A stretch of DNA of 64,000 bases from Siphonodentalium dalli (taxonomy: Eukaryota; Mollusca; Scaphopoda; Gadilida; Siphonodentaliidae): NCBI GenBank assembly GCA_032622095.1, contig CP136061.1, positions 234,234,944 through 234,298,943 of the forward strand, read 5' to 3'. Below the pieces are notes generated by a model. The model saw nothing but the letters and a program-made list of their open reading frames with translations. It was not told the DNA's origin and ran no database searches. Shown in pieces: positions 22,210-34,800 of the stretch; the stretch's first letter is position 1; each line of letters begins with the position of its first letter. The translations under genes and the position numbers were made by a program.

Positions 22210-25200
22210 TTATTCATCGAACTCAGAAATTTCCGACAGGACAGTGTTTCTGTGGTTGTTACAAGAATCCGAACTGCAATTACACAAACCTGAGCAAGAG
22301 AGTCCTGCCTTCTTACACCCACACCTTTTTGTACAAGCACTCTTGCAACCACAACTGATCAGATTCAGTAGGTTATCGGGGGCACATGGCTTTGTGGCTG
22401 CAGTCGGTACAAGAAGTCCATTGTCTAGCGACCACCCCCAATCCGTCGGAGGAAGCGAAGTGCCCAGCCATTGTTGGACCTGGAGATAACATCTGTAGAC
22501 ATGTTGTTGTGCAGCATCGCTGCTTGGTGGGAGTGAGGCTAGGTCGATGGGTTTATTCAGTTTAGATTTTGCAACATAACGCTTGTAAGTGACATATCTA
22601 TATTGGTCGAGAGAGGAAACAGTTTTACTCCCGTATAAGATCAGGAGAAGTTGTTCCCCGGCAGCGGCTACTGCACTTGGTGTACTGTCATCCGCCAAAA
22701 TTGTGTTGACATACTGTTGTGAGTCGCTACAATTGTACTGAATACTTTCTTCTTACCAACTCGAAAGAGTGCAGAAGTAGTGTCACAACCACTTATAGAA
22801 CCAACTCGAAAGAGTGCAGAAGTAGTGTCACAACCACTTATAGAATGTGCTACAAGGAGGTTGCTTCTATGGTCACCCATTTTGGTTGCTATTTCACTAA
22901 CTGAAACTAGTAAGTTTTGGGTAATGGAATACATCATGTGAATATTACATCCCGGTTGAACTCGAGAGGTAAGAATGACTAACAAGTCTGTGTCTGTTCC
23001 CACAACGACAACATTGTTGTCATCTTGAGCGATGTCAAGTGCAGTTTCGGCTATCAGTACATCAGCATCAGCCTCGGCCTGCTTGGACTGAATATTGATA
23101 GCAGATAGCTCCTGCATTAGAAGATCGATCAGTTGGGTTTTGTTCTTGGCATTTGCAAGGAAATCGGATTGGGGTGTGGTGGCTGGTAACTCGGGTGAGA
23201 TATTGATATCAATGGAATACCTGTTTTTAGATCTACGGGCTTGTTCCATGCCCTTTGTCGACATTGTACAAGCATAACCATCAAAAACAACCACGACGTT
23301 CGCCCCAAAATGTCTCACTAGATAATTGGAATATGATGTACATATGTCCTTATATGACGACTGTTTAGGCCATACAACTGCCCTCAATAAAAATCCACCA
23401 TCTACAACAAACAGAGAATGTTCTGGGATTTTAGTTTGCTCGGAACCGTATGTTTTGAGGATCTTACCGAGCGTGCTTTTCTGTGTCTTCCTCATTCCAG
23501 CAGAATCAAACAATGCTGTTGGTTTCGGGGCGAGTTCATATTTGAGATACTCTTCCATCTCTGCTTGTGACTGAATAACACATGTGATGCGGTTGAACAG
23601 AATTGTGGGGTCAATCACTACCTTACTTCCACGGACTTTGATGCTATTTGCCATCGATGCGAAAGACTTCACAGTGTCAACACGTCGTAGTTTGATGCTG
23701 TTGAACGTTTTGCTTACAACATTCGATACGCAACATTCACCAATTTTGCGAACTTGGTCACAGTTCACAGTTTCGTCGGCCACAAACCCGGTCGCTATAG
23801 AGACTAATTGTAGTGGATCTCTAATCTGAAAGGGGGAATGCACTCTGAGCCAGTTCAATAATTTGGTGATATCATTGGCATCAGTCAATTGTGAACTTTG
23901 ACGGAGATCCCGATGTTGTTCGCCATGACCAGTGTGAACATTAACAAACTTTTCGAGAGCATTACATATCGGAAGGCAAAGAGGTAGTCCATGTACCCAT
24001 TTCGCAACAGTGCTATCGGTTATTCCCCTGCCATGTGTGAGACCACCAGGGAGCTTGAACATTCTCATTAAACACTGCTCTATGGTCTGATCAGAATATA
24101 TCCCGTCCCAGAATTTATCTGAGCGCCTTATGGTAAAGTAACCTTTCTCAGTGAACAACTTCAAATCATCCTGTTGCATTATTTCTGTTAGCTCATTCAT
24201 CTGCTGCAAATAGAGATGAGAACTTTTTGCGTATGCAAAATGACCACCTGCGTGAAATACTGGAATCATATTGCGAACACAATATGTGTGGAGTTCCCAG
24301 TCGCCTGTGCGCTCTGCTCTCAAGAACAACTGGAGAAGACCTATTTGCTCGTAGTATTGTACCCAAAGCTTTCCTGTGCGTCCTACGGACGCATTCTGGA
24401 GCAGTTCGTGTAATTTTGACAGTAGATGGTTGACACTTTCTTGATTGACAGCGTCAGCTGTTGTACAGTCACCTCTGGCAAGTCCACAGAATATTTCATT
24501 GACTTCTGTGCAGTCTATGTTATCTAGTGTTCGGCTTTCTTCAAACACAAGTTTTGTAATGGCAATTTGTGTTAGCAAATGGGCACGAACTGCTCTTGAA
24601 TATGCATGACCACTGATCAAATGATGGATTGACCCACCAGCATAAACAGTCCTCCAAAGTTCATCCAAGCCGCTACCAGCCATGATCGAACCAATTGCCC
24701 CTAAATATGACATAATCATATGGAAGCCGCCGAGTCTAACGAAAACTTTTGTCAACTTATCTGACGAAGACACAATCTCCACTGCTTTGATATAAAGTGG
24801 TTGGTCAAACGTCACTGGACAAACGTTCAGTCCCTGTTTCTCACATTCAGTTTGTGCAAACATGAGAGCAGTGTAAATTGTGCTCGGGTTGGATGGATCG
24901 AAATTAATAAAGGGAAGTATCTCGACATCACTTGTTTCATAATCATCTGATGATGTGACAATGTGCATATATCCAACCCAAGATGGGCAAGGTACTCTCA
25001 GTACATGCGCCAAAGACCAAAGACTGTCGACTGTTTTTGCGAGTTTCAAATTTTTCGGATCAGATTCACCCAATGTTGATAAATCCTTCATCACAATTTC
25101 GTCAAGACCCGATTTGCTTGGTTTACTGTAACCTTTCAAAGGGATGTACCCGAATTCACCAGAGCCAATATTCGAATGATCACCAGTTAGTCGTTTTATC

Positions 25201-26615
25201 GGAGACTCTTCTGTGTGATCTCTGCTTGGAGTTATACAGGCGATGCCTCCCATACTATGGAAAGTATTCTTGCCATCTAGCGTGCGCACATTACAATCGG
25301 CGTTATCGAAAACGAATTGTGTGAAGTTCGCAAGTCTAGGCGACGGACCTTTGCTTATCATGACAGAATGAACGTATTGTTGAACTTCCCGGTAGCTAGA
25401 AGAGAACATTAGTCCATTCAGAATGTCGATCAATTCCCGAGATGCGAATTTCCTATGTATGTAAACTGCTACCGACAATAATACTGGTGACAAGAATGAA
25501 CAGGGCCGACAAGAACTTATTAGAGACTGACCTATGGCTGTCACGCGTCTCTGGTTGGCTTGGATGTTTTGCCCACGCTGCGACGGAGCAACAATCCCTT
25601 GTAACAAGGTTTGGAGTGTATCGGGTAGTAGATCACTAGATACAGATAACGAATCGGGTTTGGGATAAACGTCACACTCGTAAATGGTTGACCGAATATC
25701 ATCGCGGACTATAGCCGATGCTTTCTTGACGATGCGCATACGTTCATCAGTTTCATTGGTACATTTGTCTGAGTACCACGAATCATATAGTATTTTGTCT
25801 GATGAATCTCTGAATGTGACAACATTTTTTAGGGACCTCAGTGTTGTAATAGAGATTCTACTACCGAAATGCTCAAGCAGTTTGGTTTTAAGATGTTTAA
25901 TTGTGTAACCGACTTCGTCACCAAGATACGATTCAAACGTCTCTGCCAATTCGCTCAAGGAAAACTGACACTCATCGCTGTTCTCCATAAAGGTACACAA
26001 TTCATGGAATGCAAGTGCTTTCTTGTCTGCAACAGGCCTACCCCGTGAAAGAGTTCGCTCAGGCTTATCTCTGACAAATCCTGTCCAGCAATCATGGTGA
26101 TACCGACCTTCCTCGGCCACTAGATCGATAGCACGACCGATCCGAGTAAGTACAGACTCACCCCATTCATCACTACGTTTCAAACAACGGGTTCTGATAC
26201 TATCAACAAGAGTCAATGTTTCAACGGTGTGGACTTCTCTTCTACGTTGAACGGGTATATGAGTTTGTTTGTCGGCGGATTCTCCACAGAACAGACAATG
26301 GAGTTTAAAATTGAAAGCATCTTGATCAGAGCGCAATTTTTTTGTCATAGATGGACCAGCTTCGTCAGATTCAGCTGCATCTAGAGACATTCTCTTACTT
26401 TTTCTTACAGAACTTTCCCGTGTATAATTCTTGTAGCAGAATCTGTGAATTTTCTCACCAACTGTGGGTTTCTTCGAACCGGCAAAAAGATTATCGCCAA
26501 GCTCGACGCTTACAGCAACCAACTTTTCTATACCCCGCTCACCAAGTGTAGTTATTCCGGACGAGCCGGTCAACTCATCGTTACATTTGATACATTTATC
26601 CATTGCCAAAGTCAC
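22210..26615 (-). pseudogene. Transposon-encoded XPG/FEN-like nuclease with CXC cysteine cluster (one frameshift)
   Basis: Read with one shift near 22690, this is a protein of about 1,460 residues. Visible in order: N-terminal Cys pairs (CIKC near residue 8; LHCLFC near 108; HHDCW near 175) suggesting zinc binding; a long middle region with no motif I recognise; then an XPG/FEN-like nuclease. The nuclease has VVVFDG (about 1108), EADADVLIAE (about 1180), GTDTDLL (about 1205) and SGCDTTSALFRVG, the helix-hairpin-helix-like segment (about 1255). The acidic residues match the metal-binding positions of that superfamily. The C-terminal part (22210-22698) ends with about nine cysteines in the CXC (tesmin/TSO1-like) spacing CGC...C...CGC...C...CNC. 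Two defects are visible: a 15-residue tandem duplication in the helix-hairpin-helix segment and the frameshift. The ATG at 26615 was chosen as the first in frame; an upstream exon cannot be excluded. Confidence 0.8.
22756..22845 (-). repeat. 45-bp tandem duplication within the nuclease ORF
   Basis: CCAACTCGAAAGAGTGCAGA begins at 22756 and again at 22801. The duplication keeps the frame and repeats SISGCDTTSALFRVG in the protein, at the most conserved part of the nuclease. Confidence 0.95.
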
Positions 26616-27469
26616 AACAGAAAAAAGATGATAGACTCAATAAACTCAAGTACAATACCACAGAACAGATATCAATGTGCGGACCTGCTTCGTTGTCACC
26701 GTAAGGTATCAACAGGTAACGCTAAGTGATATGCCAACAACATAACTGATCAGTTCTACAAATAACACAAGACTTTAATAATCAACAACAGGCAAAATTA
26801 CATATGTATCTATCAAGGGATCATTGGTTTCAATATCTAGGCATCAAATGCGGAGTGTCCAATACTGAACAGAGCAAATTGTGCAATGGACAGACCTGGA
26901 ATGCGGAATTAAAGAGCGTTGTCGTATCAAATTTGTTTATAAAGTGCGTGCACACATTACATGCCAATGCATCTTGAGTGTAGGCGAACAACGCTCTTTT
27001 TGATGCAAAATAGCCTTGAACGACTTTCATCAGGAAATTGAATGAGAAAAGTCGATGCCGTTTGAATTTGAGTTTAGGGGGTATGGTTAATATTTCACAC
27101 GTTTCACCAGTTCATTATGGAATAAATGACTATTGTTATATATCATTATAAAGCCACTGCTTTTCTGCAATTTTTGATATATAATTTAACTCCCAAAGTA
27201 GTCGTAGATTTGATTTAATGGACGTTGTGTACCGTTGTGTGTATGAAAACAATTATTTTTTTCTTCGTAATTTTGTACATTTTCGTGAATATTTCACCAT
27301 TGAGTGTGAGGATTGGTACAAAGTTGGCATTTTCTGTTGGGGATATGTATTCTCAATATAATTCAGCACGATATTTATGATTCTCACCCTACTAAGGCGA
27401 ATAAGAATGAGAAATATGGAGCTGGGTCGAATTTTTTTTTCAATTTTTTTTTCATCAAAAAAACGCTAT

Positions 27470-27609
27470 AACTAAAAAAGCTCAACTCGGATTCGCGGGG
27501 ACTTTTCACACTTTATCCGCAATGTGTGTCCCGGAAACATATAAAAAAATCAGCTTTCTCCGATTTGTTTCCTTACTTTCTCATTTTTATGTCTAATGTG
27601 CCTGGACTA
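27470..27609. repeat. Right terminal inverted repeat of the Academ-like element
   Basis: Reverse complement of the left end. The two arms differ by short insertions (notably around 27570-27590), so they are old enough to have diverged while the tips stayed identical. Confidence 0.82.
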
Positions 27610-27612
27610 TAT

Positions 27613-28104
27613 CTTTCATGGAACGATATGTCTGGAAAATTTACCAGGAAAATTTGACAATGATTGTGGACATAACATGATGATAATTTCATCTGTGATA
27701 TATGTGTATTTACACATCTATGCCCGATTTGTCAAGATTTAGTGTCGAAACAGAAATGGCTGCTTAGCCATTCTGCCACACAATCAACCGTTGTTATACG
27801 ACCGTCAAAAAACATGTCTGAATGAATCATGGCCAATTTAAATCTCCCCCGTGATGGTATACGATATATTTTACTCCGGTATAGACTCAGTAGACTTACA
27901 TGAGACATGGTTAATGCATGTTACAATTAGCATGCGCTAGAGTCGGAATTTCATACTGCTTCATCATATGCGGGCACTTGCATCCTGTGTTCTCAGTAGG
28001 ATTTCTGTAATAATACTATAGCATTATACGCAGTTTCTCTCCTCTGAATCTTGTGGGAAGCGCATTTACGATATAAAAACAACAGTACGATATTTGACAT
28101 CCAC
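27613..28104. other. Spacer upstream of the SH3b-peptidase gene
   Basis: AT-rich, no gene or repeat recognised. Confidence 0.4.
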
Positions 28105-28108
28105 TAAT

Positions 28109-28517
28109 GGAGGGTATCACCCCTCCCCATGAATCCTGAATACCAGTTAATTTTGGGGGGTGAATCCTGAATACAAGTTAATATTGGGGGGTGAATCCTG
28201 AATACATGTTAAGAAATAATATGCGATAAATGACATACAAATGGACGCCGGTCGCGTTATGGGCGTTATGAAGCCGTTATGATACGATTACTGATACTTC
28301 ATGATGGCATGGTGGTCGAATATGCCCAAGAAGCTATTCTACCCACTCATTCACACAGATAACTAGCACAAAATATTATTTTGCGCCATCAAACCCTGCG
28401 TCCAAGATGCTTTGCTTGAACCTGAATACCAGTTAATTCGGGGGTATGAATCCCGCGTACAACTTCAAAACACCCTGAATCCCGCGTACCGAAATGGGGG
28501 GGGGGGTGATACCCTCC
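28109..28517. mobile_element. 409-bp MITE with GGAGGGTATCACCC ends
   Basis: Left GGAGGGTATCACCCC and right GGGGTGATACCCTCC are inverted, with TAAT flanking on both sides (28105-28108 and 28518-28521). Inside, GAATCCTGAATACNNGTTAA repeats three times (28131-28210) and once more near 28420. Non-coding. PIF/Harbinger-like or piggyBac-like from the small AT-rich target, undecided. Confidence 0.6.
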
Positions 28518-28678
28518 TAATGATATATGACTGCAAATATCAGGTTTAAGCATTGTGGTTTAAACTCGAAAATACGAATCTCGTCATACATGCAGCTCCA
28601 TTATTCTGACATGATATGCCAATCCGACCCATATTTGATAAGACGGCGAACTAGTTTTTGTATTCAGGCAGCTTTAAC

Positions 28679-28802
28679 ATGCTGGTGCTGGTGTTAGTGT
28701 GTTTCATCGGACCGATCGTTCGAGTTACGGGATTGACAACCAACCCACCGGTGGGAACATGTTTGTGTGTGCATGGATCAGGTGTCCATGCCCGTTCTGA
28801 TC
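28679..28802 (+). CDS. Exon 1: signal peptide and start of SH3b domain
   Basis: ATG at 28679 begins a hydrophobic MLVLVLVCFIGPIVRVTG leader, followed by the first SH3b strand. The donor TGATC|GTAAGT is a near-perfect consensus and leaves phase 1. TTTGTATTCAG just before the ATG looks like an acceptor, so a 5'-UTR exon may lie upstream. Confidence 0.82.
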
Positions 28803-31800
28803 GTAAGTTTGATAACACAATTATAAACTCAGTTTCATGTTTCCGTTACGCGCGAATATGTTCTAAGTTTGTTACTTGAAGGTACATGTAGGCTTGGTGT
28901 TTTGGCTATCACCTTGAGAATCGCACGTATTGTCGTTGACTTGACTTGATCAGATAGGATTCTATCGCTCCACGGAGGAGCACTATTTTGGCACAATTAT
29001 AACGATTGTGCACTAATTATTATATTTCATGGAATATCCCAGAACAAAATACTAATCACTTCAAGTTCAATAGTGGTAACTTAGTCACGTTATTATCAAA
29101 CTTATTGAACACATTAAATAATGAGAAAAATCTGTTTCGAAAAAATAGTGCTAATTTAGCACAGTTGTTGGAAGTTTTGTCAAAAGCCCGAACAATATAT
29201 ATAATTGTTTATAAACATATATAGTGGCTATTATATAACAATAGTATAGAACGTGTTTATTGGTTCGGGTTCTTGCTACAGATATCAAAGAACTAAGTTT
29301 ATCACATAATTTGGCCATAAAAGCAGTTTCATAATTATCGGTAATAGACACGTTTAATATCAGCGCGTGCGATGACGTCACGGCGTTCTTCAGATAACTT
29401 GCGATCGCTGTAGTTTATGATTGTTGTTTTCGATGAATATTTCGCGTTGCTTCGGGTTTATTTGATCATGTGATAAAAGGTATCTCACACTCGTCCTATT
29501 TTATACGTAATTTATCAACCTCGTCCTCTAAATTCTATTTGAGCCTCGGTAAACCTCGGCTCAAATCGAATTTAGTGAACTCGGTTGATAAATTCCGTAT
29601 AAAATAGGAACTCATGTGAGATCCTCTATTTATTATATACACTCTAATTGTCGATTACAAATTATGCAAACAGAATTAAAGTCTGCGAAAATATCACAAC
29701 TAAGTATAACACGGATAAATAGATAAACGTTCTTATAATAATTTATAATTATAGTTCTCCATTGGCGAACTTTTACAATGATTGGTCAACAAACATCACT
29801 AGTCATGTAGTAAGTTGAACTATTTTGGTCTGAATATGATTTTCAGAATATTTTGCAATGCTTTGTCCTTTTCCAATTTGTACCGTCAAGTTGCGTTTAA
29901 ACGCTGGCATCGTATTTGAATAATTCAAATGTTATCGATAATTCCACTGGATTAATGTTTACATAAGAATGATTTTGACATGCGAAATGTTGGAGAGTCA
30001 TCAATAACGAAAATAAGAACACGAAGACAATCTTTGTTTACATATACTTGTTGATGATAGTTGTTTACAGACTGTATACATGTTATTTTGCTTGAAGACA
30101 CTTTGGAGGTCACTAGTCCCTTTAAGATGGCTTCCCAGAAATGTTCAGTGTCATGCTAAAATACATATTGGTTCCAGGATTTACCAGACGTTGTGCTAAC
30201 ATTGTGTTGATGTGGGAGCTATCGTCTTGTAGAGTAGTTTACTTATCATATCCAAAAAACATGGTATGGAGATAATATCGGAACTAGTGAATGACAAACA
30301 ACCAATCACACGCGCGGATTAGGCTTAGAAAGTCAAGCGACATAAATTATTAGCTACTATTGCTCGTGTCTCACTTTAGTAGACATTGCGCGGCCCGAGT
30401 TGACACAAAAATTTGTCAGAATTATGTGAGGCAATTAGCAATTTACAGGCCAAAAGAAAAAACGAAAACACATCGGGAAAATCCACAAGATACGAACCTA
30501 ACAACAAAACGTAGAAAACATATGCCTGCATGGACTGTGAGTGAAAATGTTCAAACGTCATTTCATGAGTTAAATGATTATAGCCAACACATAATATAAG
30601 TACATCGTAGTTAGCAAAATATTTCCTCTACATTCATATAAAAGTGGAAGTTGTTAATATGATATCAATTAAATATGAGGAATATTACCTGCATTTCAAT
30701 CAAACGTAGCTTGCTAGTGTTATATGAATTGAAATGTCAAGTGACTGATGGCGTGGAAATGGGCTGACGTCATGACGTCACTATGCGAAACGCACATTCC
30801 TTATACACCATATATATCCCACTTCCGTGAAAATGGAGGTTCCAGAAAATTGAGTTTGTAAACAAAAACACTTGTGTCATCATGCTTCAGAAAACCATTA
30901 TTTAAAAAATTTCGGCATTTCGTGATGTCGAGGTAATTGCAAATCCAAATAGAAGAATGGTGACAGATAACATAAGCCGAAATGTGCGCGCAGACTTTGC
31001 CAGTGTTATTGAATTTATATTCCCAAGCATTATTGAAAGAATTATAAAATAGTGTTATCAGATGACTTGCACCGGACAGATCTCTTATCCAATCGAAAAT
31101 GTCATTGACAAAGACTGAGTTATGTGAAAGATTGGTTAATTTCTATTGTTTGGTAACTACCACACCATGGTAACGTGGAGTAATGTTCTCCTATTTATTG
31201 CAGCATAAACGAACTTTACTCCGGTTGGAAAGTTGGCATATCATTCAAAGGGTATGGTGGTTGAGGGCCGATTATTTCCACAACAACTTCATAAAAATCC
31301 ATTGGAAATACATCAAGCTGTCAGTCTGGGATCCAACATCAAGTTGATATCGGGTTAATTAGCTCGCATGTGGATATGTCAGAGCAGGGGCTTGGCTAAG
31401 TCAAAATTGTCCGCGAATGTGGACGAACTGCAAAGTTTACCAAGAAAACAAAATGTGCACCATTGGTTAGATAAAGAACCAAGACCGTCAACTATATACT
31501 ATATATATAACTACAATAACTAGACATATAGCATGTTATTGAAAATCAACGATAACAGCCATAAAACGACATTTTTCTTACATCCGTGCTAAATGTCTGC
31601 TCAATTTCCAGGTAGCCATATTTTACCGGAAGTGGGATATATAGGGTGTTATAGTGTTTGGGTTGGGTCATAGATATGCTTTATTCTCTCATCCAAATAA
31701 ACACATGGAAATTACATGTAACGGATATTGAGAAACAGAGTTATATACAATAGTCATATAGTATGATTATAATACAAAAGATAATATATACATGTAACCC

Positions 31801-34800
31801 CGGATCTATAGCAGGTTGGGTTTAATAACCCTCATTAGTTGTCAGAAACCGCTACCAGCGTATCAGCTAGCGTATCAGCTGAGACGAGTAAGACTGCACC
31901 GCGCATTTTCCGAATCTGCAAGACTACTCGGGCCTGTTTGTGTTCGTAAATAGAACGGAACCGGGAAGTAATATTTTCGTCATACACGTGCTGTGTATTT
32001 TCTAGTATCAGAAGAATATGTCTAAGTAGTTGTCAATTAACGTCAAAGGTTGCTCGCAATATATGTAAAACAGGTCGATAATTTCCTATTACTATATATC
32101 TATTGAGAATGTCTGAAGAATACGATTGGTCAAGTCTCTGTTAGATTTTGTTGTTGTATTTGCTATATTCGTCTGCTGACGTATATATTACGTATGGTGG
32201 TCGGTTATATTATAGTCCGATGGTTACACGATATCACAATATCAATATTATAACATATTTATGGTTATAATGATATAAAAAACATACATGTAGATGATGG
32301 TCACTCTAACAATTTATTTGCAGTTTCAATCTTGTTAACTGACAGGCATGTCCAGGTGGTAAATTTAATAATCAGCTTGGTGCTATCCATGGTGTTTGAA
32401 TTCACTACCCGTGCATGATTGTGAATGATGGATGTGAATGATTGGAATATGTTATCAAATGAGTGTCTCAATCCTGATCAGTTAGAATTCATGCATTGCG
32501 AGTGTCTTTGTGATGAGTCTAATAAACGAGCAGAGTCTAAGACGGGACGGGAGATCTTTCATATTAAGAATTTCGTCTATCGATGACGTTACATCTGCTT
32601 TCATAATATATCTATGATTTAAAAAACGTTTTCTTGAGTCTTTAAAGTATTCGCATTCTAATAGATAATGTATTTCATCACCTAGACTTCGAGTATGACA
32701 TAGTGGGCATAATCTATCCGGTAGGTCCTTATAACTCCAGCGACCTTTTTCTATTGGTAGCTGGTGATTACATGTGCGAAATCTGCATAGAGTTATCCAA
32801 TTTTTAGTGTCAAGGATATTTAGATAGTCTTCAAACTGTATATCATGTTTAAACATTCTATACATTTTCCCCCTGCTACCAGCTGTGTTTATATAAGCTT
32901 TCCATGTATCACGGAATCTGCTGATAAGACAACACTTTATATTTACACAATAAGTGTTGTCATCACTAAATCCAGCATTCTGATTGGTCGGCGCCCACGT
33001 GGCTAGTTGCAGTTATTTCTCGGTGAATGCGCATCGCCTCATAACACCAAGCTAATAACACCATCGATACGTCATTAGGTTTGGAAAGACGAACGCGTAA
33101 TGCTTTGGGCGCATTTTGAATCGCGCAGGATTGACTTAATACATCATCGGGTTTCAACATGAAGAGAAATTGTTCCTATTAACTTTTGCCAAGGGTGCTA
33201 TTGGGTATTTTGGGCTGATATTGTCACGATACACTTTTCGATTTAAATATATTTACAAAAGTGGCTTTTTCGCTAAATGTACATAAATATAAGGATTAAC
33301 TGTCATGTGGACTATTTTTATGGAGATGTAACGGTGAGGTAAGTGGACATAACTTGTATGTAAAACCCTTCGGGTTTTACACAAGTTATGTCCACTTACC
33401 TCACCGTTACATCTCCATAAAAACAGTCCACATGACAGTTAATCCTTATATATATAAGAAATTAGTTGGTCACTACTGATGATTTTATCCAACTTCATTA
33501 GATGGGACTGACCGCAATCTGTTAAGATTTTACAAATTTTGTTTATCCAGTGAAAATTTATGTCTGGCAGCTCATTGAGCTTCAATGCTAATACATATAA
33601 GATTTTACAGTATCTATTAGAGTTCATATTGACCACTTTGAACCAGTACTTTATCAATCGCAAATTGATTAATATATCAATTGGAACCCTACCACTTTCT
33701 CCGTATATCATATAATTACATGTAGATGGTTTTAATTGGAGAACATGCTTACAAATTTTTGTACGTATGTTCTCAAATATGTCATTTTTGCCGGTACCCC
33801 AAATCTCGCATCCATAAGAAATTATGGGAACAACTTGTGCATTGAAAGGCAGTGTAATCTTGCTTTAGTGATTATCGAATACATGGCCTTAGTGGCTTTG
33901 TCAGCAAGGACTTTTTTTGCTTCAGAGTATGAACCAGACTTGGTATGTATAATTCCAAGATAGTTAAATTTTTTTACAACATCAATTGGATTGCCATTGA
34001 TTGTCACTTGGTGGAGATAGACATTTACAATAAGCAGTGAATTCGCGAAACAAATGACAAATCATAATTATGGCATAAATAAAATGCATCCGTATATATA
34101 GTAGCCGAGAGCAAAGCAATTTCACCATTCGTTGTATTGTGGTTTTAACATCTCGCTAACAGACTCGTATAGTTAAAACCACAATCCCACTCGTTGTGAA
34201 AATTTGGTACTCTATACTACAGTACTATGCGTGTATTCTATATTTATTGTTTACCGCTTGTGGAAACGAATGCGCAGACGCTCGTGATCAGAAACGATCA
34301 GTGAAATAATTGCTCGCCTGACATATATATTCCAAACCGGTGCGTTGGAAGTAACTTTTTTGGATCGACTTATAGCTGCCCATAACATCATCCTATCAAT
34401 GGGTTCATGGGTAAAACCTTGGATATATAGAAAACGATGATGGCATTATGGTATTCCGTTAACCCTTTACCCAACAGAACGGCCCTGTGCCAATGCATTC
34501 TCTTATATATGCGAGTCGGCCATAGGTCGCCTCGCATATATAAGAGAATGCATTGGCTTAACACATATTAAAAATGATAAAATTGACAAAGAATGTAGAA
34601 AAATATTTAAAAAAATGTTAAAAAATGTAAGAAAAAAATATAAAATTGTTAAAGAATGTAAGAAAAAATGGTAAAAAGTGTTAAAAAAGATTTTTTTTTA
34701 GGCCAATGCATTCTCTTATATATGCGAGGCGACCTATGGTCGACTCGCATATATAAGATAATGCATTGGCACAGGGCATAACTGTAACCATCACAATGTG

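Larger units (their letters stand above)
21584..27609 (-). mobile_element. Academ-like DNA transposon, nearly complete (6,026 bp)
   Basis: Both ends read TAGTCCAGGCACATTAG in inverted orientation, a perfect 17-bp match. Both are flanked by TAT (21581-21583 and 27610-27612), consistent with a 3-bp target duplication. Inside the ends further inverted blocks match: ATCGGAGAAAGCTGATTTTT (21619 and about 27550) and AAAGTCCCC...AATCCGAG.TGAGCTTTTTT (21678 and about 27480), so the terminal repeats are about 130 bp and imperfect. The single large minus-strand gene encodes an XPG/FEN-like nuclease region and a CXC-type cysteine cluster. XPG nuclease plus a Cys-rich finger with 3-4 bp target duplications is, to my knowledge, the description of Academ elements in Repbase; the assignment rests on that. 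Confidence 0.78.

Noticed and set aside
22161-26551. Numerous plus-strand open frames opposite the transposon gene
   Set aside because: Shadows of the long minus-strand gene; none has a motif.
30360-30599. Short gene in intron 1
   Set aside because: Begins at TTG, no domain, composition typical of AT-rich noise.
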